64,000 bases of DNA, taken from contig OX638295.1 of assembly GCA_951812345.1 (NCBI GenBank), forward strand, positions 2,350,965-2,414,964, written 5' to 3'. This document shows, piece by piece, positions 1-9,116 of the stretch (positions are counted from its first letter, which is position 1; each line of letters starts with the position of its first letter). The stretch is from Rhodothermales bacterium. GTDB lineage: Bacteria > Bacteroidota > Rhodothermia > Rhodothermales > VXPQ01. The notes under the pieces are model-generated. The model saw only the letters and a program-made list of their open reading frames with translations. It made no database searches and was not told the DNA's origin. A program made the position numbers and the translations under genes.

Positions 1-1
1 C

Positions 2-2992
2 GCCGATGCATTACGGAATACGCTGGCGCATATCGAAACCTTGTCCGCGTCCTGGCCGGACGAAGCCCTCGAACAACTGGCCGGCGTGAACGCAGCGGTA
101 TCCGATCCGGACGCACCCGACTTCGCCGCGGCGACCACCCATATCGCTTTTGCGCGGAATGTGCTCCTGCGGGTTTCCTCGTATCGCCAGGACCTGCGTG
201 CCATCCAGACGCCCGCCGAACAGGTAGGCGATCTGGTAACCGGCTTCCTGCGGCTGGAAGCCCCGCCTCCCGCCATCGCGCCCCGCGACGACCGGTTGAC
301 GTTCACGCAACAAGCGCTGAATATAGAGGAGGGTCCCTGGCGCAGCGTGGCCGTGTTCTCGCCAGTAGCAGGCATTGACGAAAACACGGACGGCAACGAA
401 ACGAACGTGCCCGGCATTGCGCTGGCCATTGCCGACGACCAGGCTGTGCACCTTCCAAACGGCCAGATCCTCGATTTTCCCGGAGGAGGCGCAGCGCCCG
501 GACCGCATGGCGTCGCCGGGATCGATTACGACTACGACTTCACCATGGACCTCGCGCTGGCCGGAGCAGGCGGTTTGCGTATGTTCCGACAGGACAGCAC
601 GGGGGTCTTTACGGAAACGACCTCGCAGTTAGGGTTGCCCGAGGCCATCCTGAATGCCTCCCTGGCGGGCGTCTGGGCCGCCGACCTCGATCTTGAAGGC
701 GATGTCGATCTGGTGCTGGCCCGCCACGAAGGCCCCAGCCTTGCCCTGCGAAACAACGGCGACGGCGCCTTCGCGCCCCTGGATCTTTTCGGGGACGTCG
801 AAGCGCTGCGGAGCTTCGCCTGGGGGGATTTCGACGGCGACGGAGATCCGGACGCCGCGCTCGTGGATGCACATGGAAATCTGCATCTTTTCGCCAACCG
901 GCGGAGCGGGCTTTTCGAGCGGCAATCTTCGGAAACGGCGCCCGTCCTCGCCGTTGAAGCGGCGGACCTGAACGGCGACGCCACCGTCGATCTTGCGGCG
1001 CTGCAAGCGGACGGAACGATTCTGCAACTTTCGACCACCGGCGAAGATGCGAAAGCCGTATGGTCTTCGGAAGAAATCGCCCGATGGGAAGACATGCCTG
1101 CCGGCATGGCCCCCGGCGCCGGACAGCTTTTCACCGTGGACCTGGACAACAACGGCGGACTGGATCTCGTCGCAGCCACCCCCGCAGGCGCCCGCATCTG
1201 GCTGCGGGATGCGGACGAAACGAACGGCGGACGCCGGGGCGGAACCCTCCACCCGACGGATCACGCCATCGCCTCGCACCTCTTTGCCGTGGCGGATCTG
1301 TCCGCAAACGGGCGGCTCGATCTGCTTGGATTATCCGAAGCGGGACAGCCTGTGCGACTCGAAAACGAGGGAAGCATGCCCTACCACTGGAAACAGATGC
1401 ACTTGCGCGCCGCCGAAGCGGTAGGCGACCAGCGCATCAATTCGTTCGGGATCGGGGGCGAAGTGGAAATCCGAGCGGGTTTGTCTTTCCAGAAACAGGT
1501 CATCCAGGGTCCCGTCGTGCATTTCGGACTGGGTACGCACGCCGTCGCGGATGTGGCCCGCATCGTATGGCCCAACGGCAGCGTACAGGCCGAGTTCGAT
1601 CTGCTCTCCGGGGAAGTCGTGCTGGCGCAGCAACGGCTTAAGGGGTCGTGCCCATGGCTCTTTGCATGGAACGGGGAGAAAATAGACTTCGTCACCGATT
1701 TCATCTGGCGCTCGCCGCTGGGGCTCAAGATCAACGCACAGGAAACGGCGGGAGTCATGACCACCGAGGACTGGGTCAAAATACGCGGCGACCAGTTGGC
1801 GCCCCGCCCCGGCGAGAACGGCGCCCCCCCCTGGTACGATGTGCGGATTACGGCGGAACTGTGGGAGACGCATTTCTTCGATCATGTTTCGCTCCTCGTC
1901 GTCGATCATCCCGACGATACCGAGGTCTACGTGGACGAGCGGTTTGCTTTCCCGCCCCCTGAAATGAAGGTGCACGTGACCTCAAAACCCCACCCGGTCG
2001 CGCAGGCATGGGACGATCTGGGCAACGACGTGACCGACCTCCTCTACGCGGAGGACGAGCGGTACCTTGCCACGTTCGGACACGGACAGTACCAGGGCGT
2101 CACACGGGATCACTACGTGGAACTGACGCTTGAAAACATTCCGGAAGATGCATCGCAACACGGCCCGATCTGGCTTGTGGGCTCCGGCTGGATTTATCCC
2201 ACGGACAGCTCGATCAATGTAGCGCTCGGACAAGGATCGCATGCCCCGCCGCAGGGTCTGCACCTGGAAGCCTCCGACGGACAGGGCGGCTGGCGAACCA
2301 TCCACCCCAACCTCGGCTTCCCCGCCGGCAAGACCAAGACGGTCCTCATAGACATCACGGAGGTGTTTGCGGACGGACAGGAAGCCGGCGCGCCGAATGC
2401 GTCCGATCCTGTTCGCCTGCGCCTGCATACGAACCTCGAAATCTACTGGGACGCCTTTGCGTGGGCCGTCGGACAGCCCGATACAGAGACCACGACCCGG
2501 CGTCTGGCGCCCGATGCGGCGGATCTGCGCTACCGGGGCTTTTCGGAAACGTACGAAGCGGACGCCTTCTCGCCGGAACTGCCCGTCTACGACGAGTTGG
2601 CCGCAACCGGTCAGGTCTGGCGCGATCTCGTCGGATATCATACCCGGTTCGGGGACGTGCGCGAACTGCTCGCAGAAGTGGACGACCGGTACGTGATCAT
2701 GAATGCGGCCGACGAAATGGCTTTCCGGTTCGAGGCCCCGCCGCCTCCGCCGGAAGGATGGACCCGCGATTTCGTACTGATCGGAGACGGATGGGTGAAG
2801 GACGGCGACTACAACACGGGCTTCTCCAAAACGGTGCTGCCCCTCCCCTCCCATGACGACGCAGCCTACGCCACGCCTCCGGGACAACTCGAAGACGATC
2901 CGGTGTACCGCCGCTTCCCGGACGACTGGGCGCGCTATCACACCCGGTACGTCACGCCGGAGCGCTTTCACGAGGCAATGCGGGCGGAATAA
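2..2992 (+). CDS. FG-GAP/VCBS repeat protein with ASPIC/UnbV domain (5' partial)
   Basis: The frame is open from the first bases of the window with no stop, so the true start lies upstream; about 996 residues are visible, and the TTG at 41 is only the first usable in-window start. The first half carries degenerate FG-GAP/VCBS propeller repeats with calcium-loop-like motifs (DLDLEGDVDLVL near 675-715, GDFDGDGDPDAAL near 828, DLDNNGGLDLVAA near 1140). An ASPIC/UnbV segment follows near 1440-1620, ending in IVWPNGSVQ. The last ~450 residues form a conserved-looking tail starting GSCPWLFAWNGEKIDF, with no sorting domain at the end. Related proteins often have an N-terminal TPR region, which would be off-window. 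Expected to be exported; function unknown. Confidence 0.85.
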   Translation, partial: ADALRNTLAHIETLSASWPDEALEQLAGVNAAVSDPDAPDFAAATTHIAFARNVLLRVSSYRQDLRAIQTPAEQVGDLVTGFLRLEAPPPAIAPRDDRLTFTQQALNIEEGPWRSVAVFSPVAGIDENTDGNETNVPGIALAIADDQAVHLPNGQILDFPGGGAAPGPHGVAGIDYDYDFTMDLALAGAGGLRMFRQDSTGVFTETTSQLGLPEAILNASLAGVWAADLDLEGDVDLVLARHEGPSLALRNNGDGAFAPLDLFGDVEALRSFAWGDFDGDGDPDAALVDAHGNLHLFANRRSGLFERQSSETAPVLAVEAADLNGDATVDLAALQADGTILQLSTTGEDAKAVWSSEEIARWEDMPAGMAPGAGQLFTVDLDNNGGLDLVAATPAGARIWLRDADETNGGRRGGTLHPTDHAIASHLFAVADLSANGRLDLLGLSEAGQPVRLENEGSMPYHWKQMHLRAAEAVGDQRINSFGIGGEVEIRAGLSFQKQVIQGPVVHFGLGTHAVADVARIVWPNGSVQAEFDLLSGEVVLAQQRLKGSCPWLFAWNGEKIDFVTDFIWRSPLGLKINAQETAGVMTTEDWVKIRGDQLAPRPGENGAPPWYDVRITAELWETHFFDHVSLLVVDHPDDTEVYVDERFAFPPPEMKVHVTSKPHPVAQAWDDLGNDVTDLLYAEDERYLATFGHGQYQGVTRDHYVELTLENIPEDASQHGPIWLVGSGWIYPTDSSINVALGQGSHAPPQGLHLEASDGQGGWRTIHPNLGFPAGKTKTVLIDITEVFADGQEAGAPNASDPVRLRLHTNLEIYWDAFAWAVGQPDTETTTRRLAPDAADLRYRGFSETYEADAFSPELPVYDELAATGQVWRDLVGYHTRFGDVRELLAEVDDRYVIMNAADEMAFRFEAPPPPPEGWTRDFVLIGDGWVKDGDYNTGFSKTVLPLPSHDDAAYATPPGQLEDDPVYRRFPDDWARYHTRYVTPERFHEAMRAE

Positions 2993-3098
2993 ATCCGGTG
3001 GGGTCAGAGCCCTGTCCGGACCGGGTCATGGCGCCCAACGAGGAAGGGTACAGGCAAAACAGGAGACGCGGGATTGCCTCAGAGATGCTCAACGCCTC

Positions 3099-6014
3099 TC
3101 AAAAGGCATAACGGAGCCCGAGGTCGATCGTCCTTCCGTAATTTTGTCGTAACCCAACGGCCCTCGTCTCGTCGAGAAACCTGTTGACATCTTCCGACTT
3201 CGTTATGTTGCTGACATTCAGATAGATGTCCAGTCCCTGAACCGGCAGCGACTGCTTTACCGAGAGATCCCATCTCCTGAAGTCATCGGTCGATTCTCTC
3301 AATTCGGGCCAAAAATTAGTCCTTGTGAAAATGTCGGACCGGTAAAGCATGGAAACCCTGGCGGAGAATCCTTTATAGTCGTACCCCATCGACAGATTCA
3401 TGATCTGGTCAGGCTGATCGATCAAACGATCCACATACAGGGTGTCGTTGTTTGTAGCGATTACCTGCAACGGCGGGCCGAAATCAATCTCAAAATCAAT
3501 GATGGTTCGAGGATACTTGACCTCAGAACTTGTGATCGTATAATTCGCATTAAAGACTAATCCTCTTAAAAAACCGGGAAGGTACCAGAATCGGGTTTGA
3601 TAATCGAATTCAAAACCTCGCAATTTTACATTATTGGGATTATTTGAGATGTAATTCTGAATAAATCCTTTTTCTATTTCTGGAGGCAGACCAAATGATT
3701 CCGGATCTGTTATATATCTTCGCCCCCCGGGGAAAACGAGGTCTTTAATATTTTTTTCAAAATATCCGGCGCTCAAAAAACCGATATGACGTTGATGAAC
3801 GGAAACATTCGCATCGATATTTTTAGATAAGGCAGGTTTCAGATAAGGATTTCTATAATTAACACTCCTGTTTGAACCAGCAATGTAATAAAGCGGCAAG
3901 AAGTCGGTATAATTCGGCCGGGCCAACGTATGGGTACCGGCCAATCGTGCTTCAAGCCAAGACAAGGGTCTGTATCGCACGAACAATGCCGGTAGTATAT
4001 GTTGATTATCTCGTTCATGCGTAACAAAATCGGATCCCGCAAAAGTATAACTTGGTATGACATCCTGCCAGCCTTGCCAGGAAGCATAGGCGGTCTTATT
4101 CCTTTCCCAACGTGCACCGGTAACCACGTTGAGCTTGGGGCCGATATCGAGATCCGCCATCAGATAGGACGCCGTATAGGTCTCATCTCCCGAGTAGTCA
4201 AACAGGTTTGAATTGGTCTGGTGGAACGTGTGCGCGATTTCCTCCCAATAGGTAGCGAAACTGAAATTATCGCTCAGGAAATCTGAAATCTCCCCCATAA
4301 AATCCAGGTCTGCAAATGGCCCCAGAGTAAAGTCACCATTCAGAAAATTCCCTGCCTCATAATCATCGCCAAGGAACGCCCTGTAAGGAAGGCGCCTCAC
4401 GCCAGGATCGCCATATTCATCGAGACGAGGAAATGCAACAAGAAGTGAATCCATGGCAGGTTGCCATGGGAAATTAAGGCGTCCCGCCTGAACCCCCTTA
4501 TCAAACTCCCTTGACTTTTTGCGATATTTGACGCCGGCCTTTATTCTGCCGGACAGGTCGTCAGATAATGTGAAATCATATCCCAGATCAAGGCGAATCG
4601 TTTTATCCGTCTCTTTGTTCTCGTCTTCATTAATTGTGTATCCATTGGCATAGACCGCTGGAAGGTTATCTACCAGAAAATCCTGGATGCTTTTCACGCC
4701 TACACCCAGGACCGTTTGATCGAATGCAAAATCCTGAATAAATTGCGCCACGAACGTTTCCAATTCCTGGGTTGACTCAGACAGGGATGCCGAAGCATCT
4801 ATGTGGAATTTGGAGAAGAACACCTGGTTATACTCCAGGATATGCGAATTCACTTTTGTTTTTCTATCCCCCGTACCGGAGTTATAACTTCGATGCCTTG
4901 TGGTAAGGGCATAGGATTCAAAGTATCGGGTTTGGTCAGATCTGATCGAACTATTCAGAAAACTGTAACTGACGTTGCCTTCCCGTAGATTGAAATCGGT
5001 AACGAAGAGGCTATTTATGCGGTCGTTCTGACGGGTAATGTCAAACAAATTTATTCCCGTGCTCCGCAATGCATTAAGCGAATCCAGTTTTGCATTTGGA
5101 TTATCGTAGGAAGCGCTCAATTCATGGGAACTACGATTCCTGTTTTCCACATCAACCAGACCCAGCACCCCGAGACGATCGTTGAAGAACCGGTTGCTCA
5201 CGTTAAGCACCAGTTTATAGTCTTTATACGATTGCCTCAGGTCATTATACATCCCCTGTGCAAGGGCATTTACATGAAATTCCGGCTCGGCTTTCTTGAG
5301 CTTGAAATTGACGGTTCCGCCAAGCACATCGGCATCCTGATCCGGCGTGCCGGCTTTGGTGACTTCTATGCCTGCGAGCATATACTGCGAAACCATGCTC
5401 AGATCGGTACTCCGATCCGAAGAATCCGTAGCGGCCAATCGTACGCCATTCACGGAAATGGCGTTGTATTTGGGGGAAAGCCCCCTGACCACCACTTTAT
5501 TCCCCTCCCCGCCTTCGCGCTGCACCGTAATGCCCGGAATGCGCGCCACAGACTCTGCAGCATTGGCGTCGGGCAATTCTTCGATTCTGTCCGAAGAAAC
5601 GATGTTGACAAGCGATTTTTCTGCAAGCTGCCTGTTAATGGCGTCCATTTGACCCCTGGCTTGGGCAGTAACAAGTATTTCTTCGCCCTCCAGCGTTGTA
5701 TAGCTCAGGGTAAAGTCCTTTTCGATATCGGCTTCGCCCGAAACGATCAGTGTATCGGATACCGAGGCATACCCAATGTAGCCTGCCCGGATTATGTACG
5801 TCCCTGCCTTGACGTTCGGTATAATATATCGCCCGGATTCGTTGGCGGCCGCACCAAGACTTGTGCCCATCAGAATAACGTTCGCGCCAATCAGCGTACC
5901 TCCATCTTGCGCGTCCCGCACCGTCCCGCTAATACTGACGGACTGTGCGTGAGCAAGGCCCGCGCTAAAAAAGAGGGCCAATAAGATGATGGGGCGAATC
6001 GCTCGGCGTCTCAT
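3099..6014 (-). CDS. TonB-dependent receptor with carboxypeptidase-regulatory N-terminus
   Basis: A 971-residue outer-membrane receptor for energised uptake of an unknown ligand. Residues 1-23 are a signal peptide ending AHAQ. A CarboxypepD_reg-like beta-sandwich (SGTVRDAQDGGTLIGANV) covers about 26-110. A plug domain follows (RIPGITVQREGGEGNKVVVRG, split here from VVRGLSPKYNAISVNG) at about 130-250, then a long beta-barrel ending in the aromatic residue Phe, as outer-membrane barrels do (LGLRYAF). No SusD partner is adjacent. It is preceded 67 bp upstream by a small gene with the same N-terminal domain, probably co-transcribed. The gene is clearly richer in A+T than the rest of the window, suggesting transfer or relaxed selection. 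Confidence 0.93.
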   Translation of the reverse strand: MRRRAIRPIILLALFFSAGLAHAQSVSISGTVRDAQDGGTLIGANVILMGTSLGAAANESGRYIIPNVKAGTYIIRAGYIGYASVSDTLIVSGEADIEKDFTLSYTTLEGEEILVTAQARGQMDAINRQLAEKSLVNIVSSDRIEELPDANAAESVARIPGITVQREGGEGNKVVVRGLSPKYNAISVNGVRLAATDSSDRSTDLSMVSQYMLAGIEVTKAGTPDQDADVLGGTVNFKLKKAEPEFHVNALAQGMYNDLRQSYKDYKLVLNVSNRFFNDRLGVLGLVDVENRNRSSHELSASYDNPNAKLDSLNALRSTGINLFDITRQNDRINSLFVTDFNLREGNVSYSFLNSSIRSDQTRYFESYALTTRHRSYNSGTGDRKTKVNSHILEYNQVFFSKFHIDASASLSESTQELETFVAQFIQDFAFDQTVLGVGVKSIQDFLVDNLPAVYANGYTINEDENKETDKTIRLDLGYDFTLSDDLSGRIKAGVKYRKKSREFDKGVQAGRLNFPWQPAMDSLLVAFPRLDEYGDPGVRRLPYRAFLGDDYEAGNFLNGDFTLGPFADLDFMGEISDFLSDNFSFATYWEEIAHTFHQTNSNLFDYSGDETYTASYLMADLDIGPKLNVVTGARWERNKTAYASWQGWQDVIPSYTFAGSDFVTHERDNQHILPALFVRYRPLSWLEARLAGTHTLARPNYTDFLPLYYIAGSNRSVNYRNPYLKPALSKNIDANVSVHQRHIGFLSAGYFEKNIKDLVFPGGRRYITDPESFGLPPEIEKGFIQNYISNNPNNVKLRGFEFDYQTRFWYLPGFLRGLVFNANYTITSSEVKYPRTIIDFEIDFGPPLQVIATNNDTLYVDRLIDQPDQIMNLSMGYDYKGFSARVSMLYRSDIFTRTNFWPELRESTDDFRRWDLSVKQSLPVQGLDIYLNVSNITKSEDVNRFLDETRAVGLRQNYGRTIDLGLRYAF

Positions 6015-6081
6015 GGGCTCACTCGTTGAGGTTCTTGCGGCTTTCTGTACGGGACAAAAAGGGATTTAGCGTTTGTCCTGC

Positions 6082-6759
6082 CTACGTATCTATACCCAAG
6101 CTGTCCAATTCCTTGCGCAGATCGGATATTTTATCCGGTCGATTACACGCTGAGTCCACGAACAATTTCGTGCCGAATCCTGTCAGGCAATGGTACTGGG
6201 CAGTGCGCCATAACGCTAACAGAGCATTCATTTGTTCGACAGCCTCACGATCTCTCTGGTACTGTTCTGCATTTTCATACTTCTTGCGAAGAAGGATAGC
6301 ATCATTGAGTATACCCACAGCCGATTCGAAACAATCACAAACCGTTTTTAATTCGGAACGGAGGCTGTCCTGGCTTGCGGAGAGCGCAAAATTCGATTTT
6401 GCCCCCTGATCTCTCGTTTGGGGGCTAATGGCCACTTCTTCACCCGCTGCACGTACAGGATTCAGGCGGAAGTTGTTTTCAACATCAGCTTCTCCGGAAA
6501 CAACAAGCGTGTCGCTTTCGGATGCATACCCCTCGTACACAACCGTGAGTATGTACGTCCCCGCCTGCACGTCCTGTAGAACGAATCGGCCATTTTCTTT
6601 AGTGACAGCAACACCGGTGCTGCCAATAAGGTAAACAGGAGCGCCTGTTATGGGGGCGCCAAGCTGCGCATCCTGCACGGTCCCGGTAATGCGCACGGTC
6701 TGCGCCTCGGCAAGGGGCACACTGACGAAGAGCATCAACCACATGATTCGTCGGATCAT
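6082..6759 (-). CDS. Stand-alone carboxypeptidase-regulatory-like domain protein
   Basis: The start is placed at the ATG at 6759 (MIRRIMWLML), which begins a clear signal peptide ending AEAQ; an upstream in-frame ATG at 6825 would put 22 non-hydrophobic residues before it. The mature N-terminus (ITGTVQDAQLGAPITGAPVY through VSGEADVENNFRL) parallels the N-terminal domain of the downstream TonB receptor almost segment by segment, including DTLVVSGEAD versus DTLIVSGEAD. There is no plug or barrel. Instead about 110 residues of helical, Cys-containing sequence (CDCFESAVG, YHCLTGFG) follow, which I do not recognise. Likely periplasmic or surface-exposed and co-expressed with the receptor. It could be a receptor accessory or a diverged receptor fragment that gained a new tail. 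Confidence 0.75.
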   Translation of the reverse strand: MIRRIMWLMLFVSVPLAEAQTVRITGTVQDAQLGAPITGAPVYLIGSTGVAVTKENGRFVLQDVQAGTYILTVVYEGYASESDTLVVSGEADVENNFRLNPVRAAGEEVAISPQTRDQGAKSNFALSASQDSLRSELKTVCDCFESAVGILNDAILLRKKYENAEQYQRDREAVEQMNALLALWRTAQYHCLTGFGTKLFVDSACNRPDKISDLRKELDSLGIDT

Positions 6760-6920
6760 TGGCGCCTCACAGGCTTCGACGGTACGTGTTGCACTCCCTC
6801 TAATGGGCGATGTTGTTACGGTCAAACCCCTTCATTCCATGCCATGGAAACGAATGACCCATCCACCCACACGATAAAGGTTTCGAACAACACATGTCGC
6901 CACCCGCCTCAGGGGATGCC

Positions 6921-6958
6921 GTATCGGAGTAGACCTGCATGGAGGCCTACTCCGATAC
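6921..6958. repeat. Perfect 12-bp inverted repeat
   Basis: GTATCGGAGTAG at 6921-6932 is the exact reverse complement of 6947-6958, with a 14-base spacer. It lies 10 bp past the stop codon of the minus-strand beta-helix gene, so an RNA hairpin could form at the end of that transcript. Neither side is followed by a T-tract, so it is not a canonical intrinsic terminator; it may stabilise the 3' end or bind a protein. Confidence 0.55.
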
Positions 6959-6968
6959 AGCAACAAAT

Positions 6969-8702
6969 CTATTTAACCAGGATCATTTTCCTTGAAACGG
7001 ATCTGCTCCCGGTACTAAGCGTGTAGATATACAGACCGCTCGTAACGGCAAGCCCGGCATCGCTGCTGCCATCCCAGCGATATTTGTACGAGCCGGCAGC
7101 CAAAGATCCGCTTGCCAATTCGCGTACGGCCTGACCCAGAATATTGTAGACCACCAGCTTGACATCGGATGGCTCGTCCAGAGAAAATGCAATCTCTGTC
7201 GACGGGTTGAAAGGGTTCGGATAATTCTGATGAAGCGCGAAGGTATTAGGCAGGACATCCTCTTCAACACTCACAGGAACCGGCACCCATCTTGGATCCC
7301 CAACCGGCCCGCCTGTTTCACTTGCAGTTGCAGCAGGTGAGTCGGCGGCGTACCGCAGATCCTCATGGATTGGCCATTGAACATTTACCGGATTGTTGTC
7401 CGCCTCATATTGCCACCATTCATCCAGGAAGGTATCATGCTTTTCGTTATCTCTAAAATCTCTTATACGATCTATAATCAGCTTAAGGTATTGAGGATCC
7501 AGTTCTAATGTGGGAGTTGTTTCCACGTTATTGAATTCTCTGATGGTGGGATCTACCGCCATCAACGCTCGCAGTGTATCCGAGGAGAACTTATTTTGCG
7601 CCTCCACGGTAAACATTGTATCCTGTCGGACTTCCGTACTGCCGTCGTCATTGGTTACCTCCCATTCCCAAGGACCTTCTTGCCAGAATGCCAACACCTG
7701 TTCATCGTTTGCCCAGGCATTGTTATTCCAGGTGATGTTTCTATTGAGATGATCCCAATGCCTCCCCGCAGCGATCGCTGTGCTATCCGGCGCATCAATG
7801 GGGAGGATATTCATAAGGCCCGTCCCCGCTGGGCCTACAGTACCAAATGTACCAGCAAAATGACTGGATTGACCGAATATTCTTGTATTATAGAATAGAT
7901 TATTCTTGAACGTCATGTTGTTTCCCCCCCGGAAGAAAAGAGGATGCATTACAACATTTACAAAGCTCGTGTGATCAACCAAGCCATAATTAACCTGCTC
8001 ATAAACCACGAGGGCTTCGCCCCATGTATTTATAATACTACTGTTGGTGACCGTCAGAGAATCGATGGTCCCTACCCAGGATCCACCACCCCAAAAAAGT
8101 CCATTAAAAAAAACGCCACCCGCATAAGATGGGACGGATTTAAAAATACTGTTGTTAAAATGGAAGGAGGTGTTCTGGCCGAAGGTTATGTGCAGCTGGT
8201 AGCCTGACCAGACGTTATTTTCAACCTTAATGGTCTGGTCGGCGCCTTGCGGAGCCACTACGCCCCAAACATGCGAACTCCCATCGGCAAAGGCGCCATT
8301 GAAGAGCAAGTTGTCCAGGGTAAGAACAACGTCGTCGCCATTCACCCTGAAATGGGCTCCGGGAGGCCAGGCGCTATATCTGGACAGTCCATCCGGCCCG
8401 GGAAACGGCTGTACCGTTGCAGGAAACGAAGCCGGCACATCGGCATCAAAGGCTTGCCCGCGAACGGTGAAGCTGTTCTCGACTTGCAGTTCGTCGATCT
8501 GCAGGTAGATTCTGCTGTGCTCCAGAACATACACATCGTGCGCTTGCGACCCATCGGCCAAGGTATCGGCTGTGATGGTGGTTTCAAGCTGGCCTGGCAC
8601 GCCGTCCCACACGATAACCATTTCGCTTTGTGCGATGGCGGTTGCCGGCAGCATGGCCAGAAAGAGCAAGGTGCAGGTTAAAACTGGTAACGATTTGGAC
8701 AT
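6969..8702 (-). CDS. Secreted right-handed beta-helix protein with T9SS sorting domain
   Basis: A 577-residue secreted protein. Residues 1-25 are a signal peptide (ending AIAQ). The middle section has the ladder-like Asn/Val/Phe repeats of parallel beta-helix proteins (pectate-lyase-like): NNLFYNT, NNSIFKS, NSSIINTWGEAL, NNMTFKNN. The C-terminal ~85 residues are a type A T9SS sorting domain starting FALHQNYPNPFNPSTEIAF and ending SRKMILVK. The fold suggests binding or cleavage of a polysaccharide, but no catalytic residues can be assigned, so substrate and activity are unknown. It is not tightly linked to the receptor gene downstream (209 bp gap), though both lie in the same AT-rich block and may serve the same substrate. 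Confidence 0.85.
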   Translation of the reverse strand: MSKSLPVLTCTLLFLAMLPATAIAQSEMVIVWDGVPGQLETTITADTLADGSQAHDVYVLEHSRIYLQIDELQVENSFTVRGQAFDADVPASFPATVQPFPGPDGLSRYSAWPPGAHFRVNGDDVVLTLDNLLFNGAFADGSSHVWGVVAPQGADQTIKVENNVWSGYQLHITFGQNTSFHFNNSIFKSVPSYAGGVFFNGLFWGGGSWVGTIDSLTVTNSSIINTWGEALVVYEQVNYGLVDHTSFVNVVMHPLFFRGGNNMTFKNNLFYNTRIFGQSSHFAGTFGTVGPAGTGLMNILPIDAPDSTAIAAGRHWDHLNRNITWNNNAWANDEQVLAFWQEGPWEWEVTNDDGSTEVRQDTMFTVEAQNKFSSDTLRALMAVDPTIREFNNVETTPTLELDPQYLKLIIDRIRDFRDNEKHDTFLDEWWQYEADNNPVNVQWPIHEDLRYAADSPAATASETGGPVGDPRWVPVPVSVEEDVLPNTFALHQNYPNPFNPSTEIAFSLDEPSDVKLVVYNILGQAVRELASGSLAAGSYKYRWDGSSDAGLAVTSGLYIYTLSTGSRSVSRKMILVK

Positions 8703-9066
8703 GGTTTTCCGTTGGTTGGGAAATAGGGACAGACAGCCTGTCAGACCGTGTTTAAAAAGGATGTTCGCAGTTTGCGCCGACGCGACGAATCGCCGGGCTG
8801 AAGAGCATCTACTGAACCGAGTTCGATTTTCTCGGACTGAGCCTGATCCGTAGCTTCAACCTGACCGCTACTTGCATCAAGCAAATGTAAGTATAGGACT
8901 TTGGGACGCGAATAACAAAAATGTTATGAATTTTTTTGGATCTGCCGTGCCCGGTTGCACGAAAAGAGCCGTCACCCCGCACGGCGGGCGGAGCGCCCAT
9001 CCTGCCCATCCCGCCCATTTCCCTCGCGCCGCACTTTTTGCCGACCTGCGCCGCAACCTGTATTTT
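8703..9066. other. Intergenic region between divergent genes
   Basis: No convincing gene. On the minus strand 8889-8882 reads TACATTTG, matching the Bacteroidota -7 element TAnnTTTG, about 180 bp before the beta-helix gene; no good -33 TTTG lies at the right distance, so the promoter is tentative. A short T-rich run is present near 8925-8938. The rest is GC-rich and featureless up to the palindromic element at 9067. Confidence 0.4.
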
Positions 9067-9105
9067 AGGATACTCTGATCGAATCGGACATAATCAGAGT
9101 ATCCT
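9067..9105 (+). repeat. Palindromic upstream element, copy 1
   Basis: AGGATACTCTGAT at 9067-9079 pairs perfectly with 9093-9105 around a 13-base loop containing CGGACATA. It ends 11 bp before the ATG at 9117, so it would overlap the ribosome-binding region of that mRNA or act as an operator. It belongs to a family of five copies in the window (others at 36777, 41809, 47918 and 63258) sharing the core GCGGACTTAATCAGAG. Confidence 0.75.
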
Positions 9106-9116
9106 TAATAACCCGC

